From Micromonospora pattaloongensis (GTDB taxonomy: Bacteria; Actinomycetota; Actinomycetes; Mycobacteriales; Micromonosporaceae), in contig NZ_FNPH01000001.1 in NCBI RefSeq assembly GCF_900107255.1, positions 744,001 through 808,000 on the forward strand: a DNA stretch of 64,000 nt. The letters are read 5' to 3'. A program made the position numbers and the translations under genes. The notes below the pieces were generated by a model, which was not told the DNA's origin, did no database searches, and worked only from the letters and a program-made list of their open reading frames with translations. The first letter of the stretch is position 1. Every line of letters begins with the position of its first letter. Below, piece by piece: positions 61,093-64,000 of this stretch.

Positions 61093-62155
61093 ACTCGGCG
61101 GCGAGCAGCTCGGCGATCTGCGCGGTGTTGAGCGCCGCGCCCTTGCGCAGGTTGTCGCCGGTAATGAAGAAGTCGAGGGCGCGCGGATCGTCGATCGAGC
61201 GCCGGATGCGTCCCACCCAGGACGGGTCGGTGCCGACCGCGTCGATCGGCATCGGGAACTCGCCGGCGGCCGGGTCATCGACCAGGATCACGCCGGGAGC
61301 GTTCCGCACCACCTCGCGGGCGCCCTCGGCATCGACTTCGGTGCCGAAGACGGCGTGTACGGCCACCGAGTGGCCGGTAACGACGGGGACGCGCACGCAG
61401 GTCGCCGACACCTTGAGGTCGGGCAGCCCGAGGATCTTCCGGGACTCGTTGCGCATCTTGAGCTCTTCGGAGGACCACCCGGCGTCGCCCAGCGATCCGG
61501 CCCAGGGCACGACGTTGAGGGCGAGCGGCGCCGGGAACGGGCCGAGGTCGTCGCCGACGGCCTGCCGCACGTTGCCGGAGCGCGAGCCGAGCAGGCGGTC
61601 GCCGGCGACCTTCGTGAGCTGGTCGTGCAGCGTGTCGACGCCGAGCTGCCCGGCCCCGGAGACCGCCTGGTAGGAGGCGAGCACCAGCTCGCGCAGGCCG
61701 TACTCGCGGTGCAGCGGCGCGATCGCGACGATCATCGCCAGCGTCGTGCAGTTGGCGTTCGCGATGATGTTCCTGGGCCGGTTGCGGAGCTGCTCCGGAT
61801 TGATCTCCGGGACGACCAGCGGAACGTCGCGATCCATCCGGAACGCGCCGGAGTTGTCCACCACCACCGCGCCCCGGGACGCGGCGACCGGTGCCCACTC
61901 CACCGCCACGTCGTCCGGCACGTCGAACATCGCCACGTCGACGCCGTCGAACGCCTCCGGGGTGAGCGCCTGGACGGTCAGCTCCTCGCCACGGCACATC
62001 CGCGTCTTGCCCACGGACCGGGCGGACGCGATCAGGCGGATCTCGCCCCAGACGTTCTTGCGGGACGAGAGCAGGTCGCACATCACCGTGCCGACGGCAC
62101 CGGTGGCGCCGACGACCGCGAGGGTGGGCAGGTGGGACCGGTCGGGCTCAGCCAT
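61076..62155 (-). CDS. asd: aspartate-semialdehyde dehydrogenase
   Basis: 359 residues. It reduces aspartyl phosphate to the semialdehyde, the branch point to lysine/diaminopimelate, threonine and methionine. N-terminal VVGATGAVG binds NADP; the catalytic Cys136 is in NANCTT; SYQAVSGAGQLG and VRVPVVTGHSVAVH match the family. GGGAGG lies inside the end of ask, whose stop is six nt upstream. ask and asd are one operon. Confidence 0.96.
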   Translation of the reverse strand: MAEPDRSHLPTLAVVGATGAVGTVMCDLLSSRKNVWGEIRLIASARSVGKTRMCRGEELTVQALTPEAFDGVDVAMFDVPDDVAVEWAPVAASRGAVVVDNSGAFRMDRDVPLVVPEINPEQLRNRPRNIIANANCTTLAMIVAIAPLHREYGLRELVLASYQAVSGAGQLGVDTLHDQLTKVAGDRLLGSRSGNVRQAVGDDLGPFPAPLALNVVPWAGSLGDAGWSSEELKMRNESRKILGLPDLKVSATCVRVPVVTGHSVAVHAVFGTEVDAEGAREVVRNAPGVILVDDPAAGEFPMPIDAVGTDPSWVGRIRRSIDDPRALDFFITGDNLRKGAALNTAQIAELLAAEFTAGR

Positions 62156-62161
62156 GCCGGC

Positions 62162-63427
62162 TCACCTCCCGGTGCCGGCGTAGACGACCGCCTCCTCGCT
62201 GCCGCCGAGGTCGAAGGCCTCGTGCACGGCTCGCACGGCGGTGTCCAGGTCGGTGTCCCGGCAGACGACGGACACCCGGATCTCCGACGTGGAGATCATC
62301 TCGATGTTGACCCCGGCCGAGCCGAGCGCCGCGAAGAAGCCGGCGGCCACGCCGGGGTGCGACCGCATGCCGGCGCCGATCAGGGACACCTTGCCGACGT
62401 GGTCGTCGTAGAGCAGGCCCTTGAACTTGACCGGCTCCTGGATCTTGCTGAGCGCGGCCATCGCGGTCGGCCCGTCGGCCTTGGGCAGCGTGAACGAGAT
62501 ATCGGTCCGCCCGGTGCCCTCGGTCGACACGTTCTGCACGATCATGTCGATGTTGATCTCGGCGTTCGAGACGGTCTCGAAGATCCGCGCGGCCGCCCCC
62601 GGCTCGTCCGGAACCCCGACGATCGTGATCTTCGCCTCGCTGCGGTCGTGAGCGACCCCGGTGATCAGCGCTTGCTCCACGGGAAGCTCCTCCATCGATC
62701 CGGTGACCATGGTGCCGACGTTGGTCGAGTACGACGAGCGGACGTGGATCGGCAGCCCGGCCCGGCGCGCGTACTCCACGCTTCGCAAGTGGAGCACCTT
62801 CGCGCCGCAGGCGGCCAACTCCAGCATCTCTTCGTACGTGATCTGCTTGATGTGACGTGCGTTGGGGACGATACGCGGATCCGCGGTGAACACGCCGTCG
62901 ACGTCGGTGTAGATCTCGCACACGTCCGCGCCCAGCGCCGCGGCCAGCGCGACTGCGGTGGTGTCGGAGCCACCCCGGCCCAGGGTCGTGATGTCCTTCG
63001 TGTCCTGGGCGACGCCCTGGAAGCCGGCGACGATCGCGATCGCGCCCTCGTCGAGCGCGCCCTGCAGACGGCCGGGCGTGACGTCGATGATCCGGGCGCG
63101 GCCGTGCACGGAGGTGGTGAGCACGCCGGCCTGCGATCCGGTGAAGGACCGGGCCTCGTACCCCAGGTTGTTGATCGCCATGGCGAGCAGCGCCATCGAG
63201 ATGCGCTCGCCGGCGGTGAGCAACATGTCGAGCTCCCGGCCCGGCGGCAGCGGGCTGACCTGGTGAGCCAGGTCGAGCAGCTCGTCGGTGCTGTCGCCCA
63301 TCGCGGAGACGACGACCACGACGTCGTCGCCGCCCTTGCGCGCGCCGACGATGCGTTCCGCGACGCGCTTGATCCGCTCGGCGTCGGCGACCGAGGAGCC
63401 GCCGTACTTCTGCACCACCAGTGCCAC
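62162..63427 (-). CDS. ask: aspartate kinase
   Basis: 421 residues from GTG with GGAGGG upstream. It phosphorylates aspartate in the first step to lysine, threonine and methionine. Kinase domain (1-240) begins [17 protein letters not shown] and contains the [13 protein letters not shown] loop; two ACT domains (about 265-420) bind effector amino acids. In Corynebacterium the beta subunit is the separately translated C-terminal part, starting at a Met equivalent to the ATG at 62695 here ([15 protein letters not shown]), giving 177 residues. That internal start has only a weak GGA upstream. asd follows. Confidence 0.95.
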   Translation of the reverse strand: MALVVQKYGGSSVADAERIKRVAERIVGARKGGDDVVVVVSAMGDSTDELLDLAHQVSPLPPGRELDMLLTAGERISMALLAMAINNLGYEARSFTGSQAGVLTTSVHGRARIIDVTPGRLQGALDEGAIAIVAGFQGVAQDTKDITTLGRGGSDTTAVALAAALGADVCEIYTDVDGVFTADPRIVPNARHIKQITYEEMLELAACGAKVLHLRSVEYARRAGLPIHVRSSYSTNVGTMVTGSMEELPVEQALITGVAHDRSEAKITIVGVPDEPGAAARIFETVSNAEINIDMIVQNVSTEGTGRTDISFTLPKADGPTAMAALSKIQEPVKFKGLLYDDHVGKVSLIGAGMRSHPGVAAGFFAALGSAGVNIEMISTSEIRVSVVCRDTDLDTAVRAVHEAFDLGGSEEAVVYAGTGR

Positions 63428-63631
63428 GGCGGTCCACTCCCTCCGGTCGGGCTGAGCGTGCCGACGCCGCCGGTCTGCTGCCGGCGGCGCCCAGGTAAGT
63501 CCCCATCAGGGTACCGGCGGCCACTACCGGCACAGACAACCGATCCCACGATCCGGCCGGTACGCGACACGCCGGGCGTTGCGGGACCGACCTGGCCGAT
63601 CGAAACGCTTCTCCGTGGACAGAATAGTCGG

Positions 63632-64000
63632 ATGCGCGTTCCTGCGGTCCCGCCCGCTGCCGGCCGTCGTGCTCTGCTGCCGATGGTGCTGCTCGCCGTT
63701 CCCCTGCTGCTCACGGGGTGCGGGTCGGAGTCGACGCCCAGCGGGCCGACACCGAGCGGCAGCACCGCCGGGGCCGACGCCGCCGACCCGCGGTCGCAGA
63801 TCGCGGGGTTCGCCGCGCTGGCCCAGGACCGCGGCCTCACCGCGTTCTACACGCTGACCGTGCCCGGCCAGCCCGACCGGACGGTGGGCGTGACCCGGGC
63901 GACCGACCGCAGCTGGCGCGTCGACATCCCGGGCGGGGCGCTCGGCGGCACCATCGACATCTCGATCGCGCAGAACGCCGACGGCATCTACCAGTGCGCC
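63632..64000 (+). CDS. lipoprotein, partial (C-terminus beyond window)
   Basis: 123 codons to the window edge without a stop. A signal peptide with LLLTGC places the lipidated Cys at residue 30; a Ser/Thr/Gly/Pro-rich linker follows, then a domain containing YTLTVPGQPDRTVGVTRATD. The ATG is divergent from ask. The family is not recognisable from this fragment. Confidence 0.8.
   Translation, partial: MRVPAVPPAAGRRALLPMVLLAVPLLLTGCGSESTPSGPTPSGSTAGADAADPRSQIAGFAALAQDRGLTAFYTLTVPGQPDRTVGVTRATDRSWRVDIPGGALGGTIDISIAQNADGIYQCA

Overview
The window is a high-GC, gene-dense chromosomal segment of an actinobacterium, most likely of the Micromonosporaceae. The evidence is mycobacteria-like gene order (folK-folB-folP ... 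folE-ftsH-hpt-tilS-DUF2342-dacB-ppa, then marP-NUDIX-TlpA-nth ... crp ... MBL-RidA-DUF4177-ArsA-ArsA-whiB-ponA2), WhiB and MycP families, many GTG starts, 4-bp GTGA/ATGA overlaps and many TANNNT -10 boxes placed 6-8 nt before a start codon. No integrase, transposase, relaxase, CRISPR array or rRNA was seen; there is one tRNA, Pro(CGG). Layout: 1-3375 (minus strand) holds the end of an ABC-type permease, a DUF3180 protein and the coupled folate genes folP-folB-folK. 3715-12173 (plus) is a type IV secretion-like cluster: two small membrane proteins, a VirB4-like ATPase, a TrbL/VirB6-like multispanning protein, a VirB8-like anchored protein, a lysozyme-like/M23 wall hydrolase and an unknown soluble protein. 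A minus-strand anchored protein follows, then an FtsK-like ATPase whose Walker A lysine is replaced, with a membrane partner (12177-16159). In Mycobacterium tuberculosis folP and folE are adjacent, so this whole block sits inside an otherwise conserved folate/ftsH region. 16189-25939 resumes the conserved order: folE, ftsH, hpt, tilS, DUF2342, dacB and ppa, with a GlxA-type regulator and a 39-residue membrane peptide between tilS and hpt. 26018-33077 is a reduced type VII secretion locus: eccD diverging from eccC, then mycP, without eccB, eccE or esx genes in the window. 33100-39471 is the marP-NUDIX-TlpA-nth operon, then capA-like, cbiZ-like and a cAMP-type Crp regulator with an operator-like palindrome at its promoter. 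39696-48659 holds a two-subunit biotin-dependent acyl-CoA carboxylase, a Ser/Thr kinase, a membrane protein and a large class III cyclase/AAA/TPR protein; these genes are absent from the M. tuberculosis arrangement as I remember it. 48656-56723 returns to conserved order (MBL hydrolase, RidA, DUF4177, a repeat-rich anchored protein, two ArsA ATPases, WhiB4-type regulator, PonA2-type penicillin-binding protein). 56785-64000 carries yqeY-like and phosphoesterase genes on overlapping divergent promoters, tRNA-Pro, an ArsR/SRPBCC pair with its operator, a GAF-GGDEF protein, the ask-asd operon and a lipoprotein running off the end. Functional themes are envelope biogenesis and secretion (T4SS-like, T7SS, DacB, PonA2, FtsH, MarP), folate and aspartate-family biosynthesis, and second-messenger signalling (cyclase plus Crp, GGDEF). 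The best candidates for something undescribed are the relaxase-less T4SS-like cluster with its degenerate FtsK-like neighbour, and two 16-codon mini-ORFs, each coupled by an ATGA overlap to a secretion ATPase gene.
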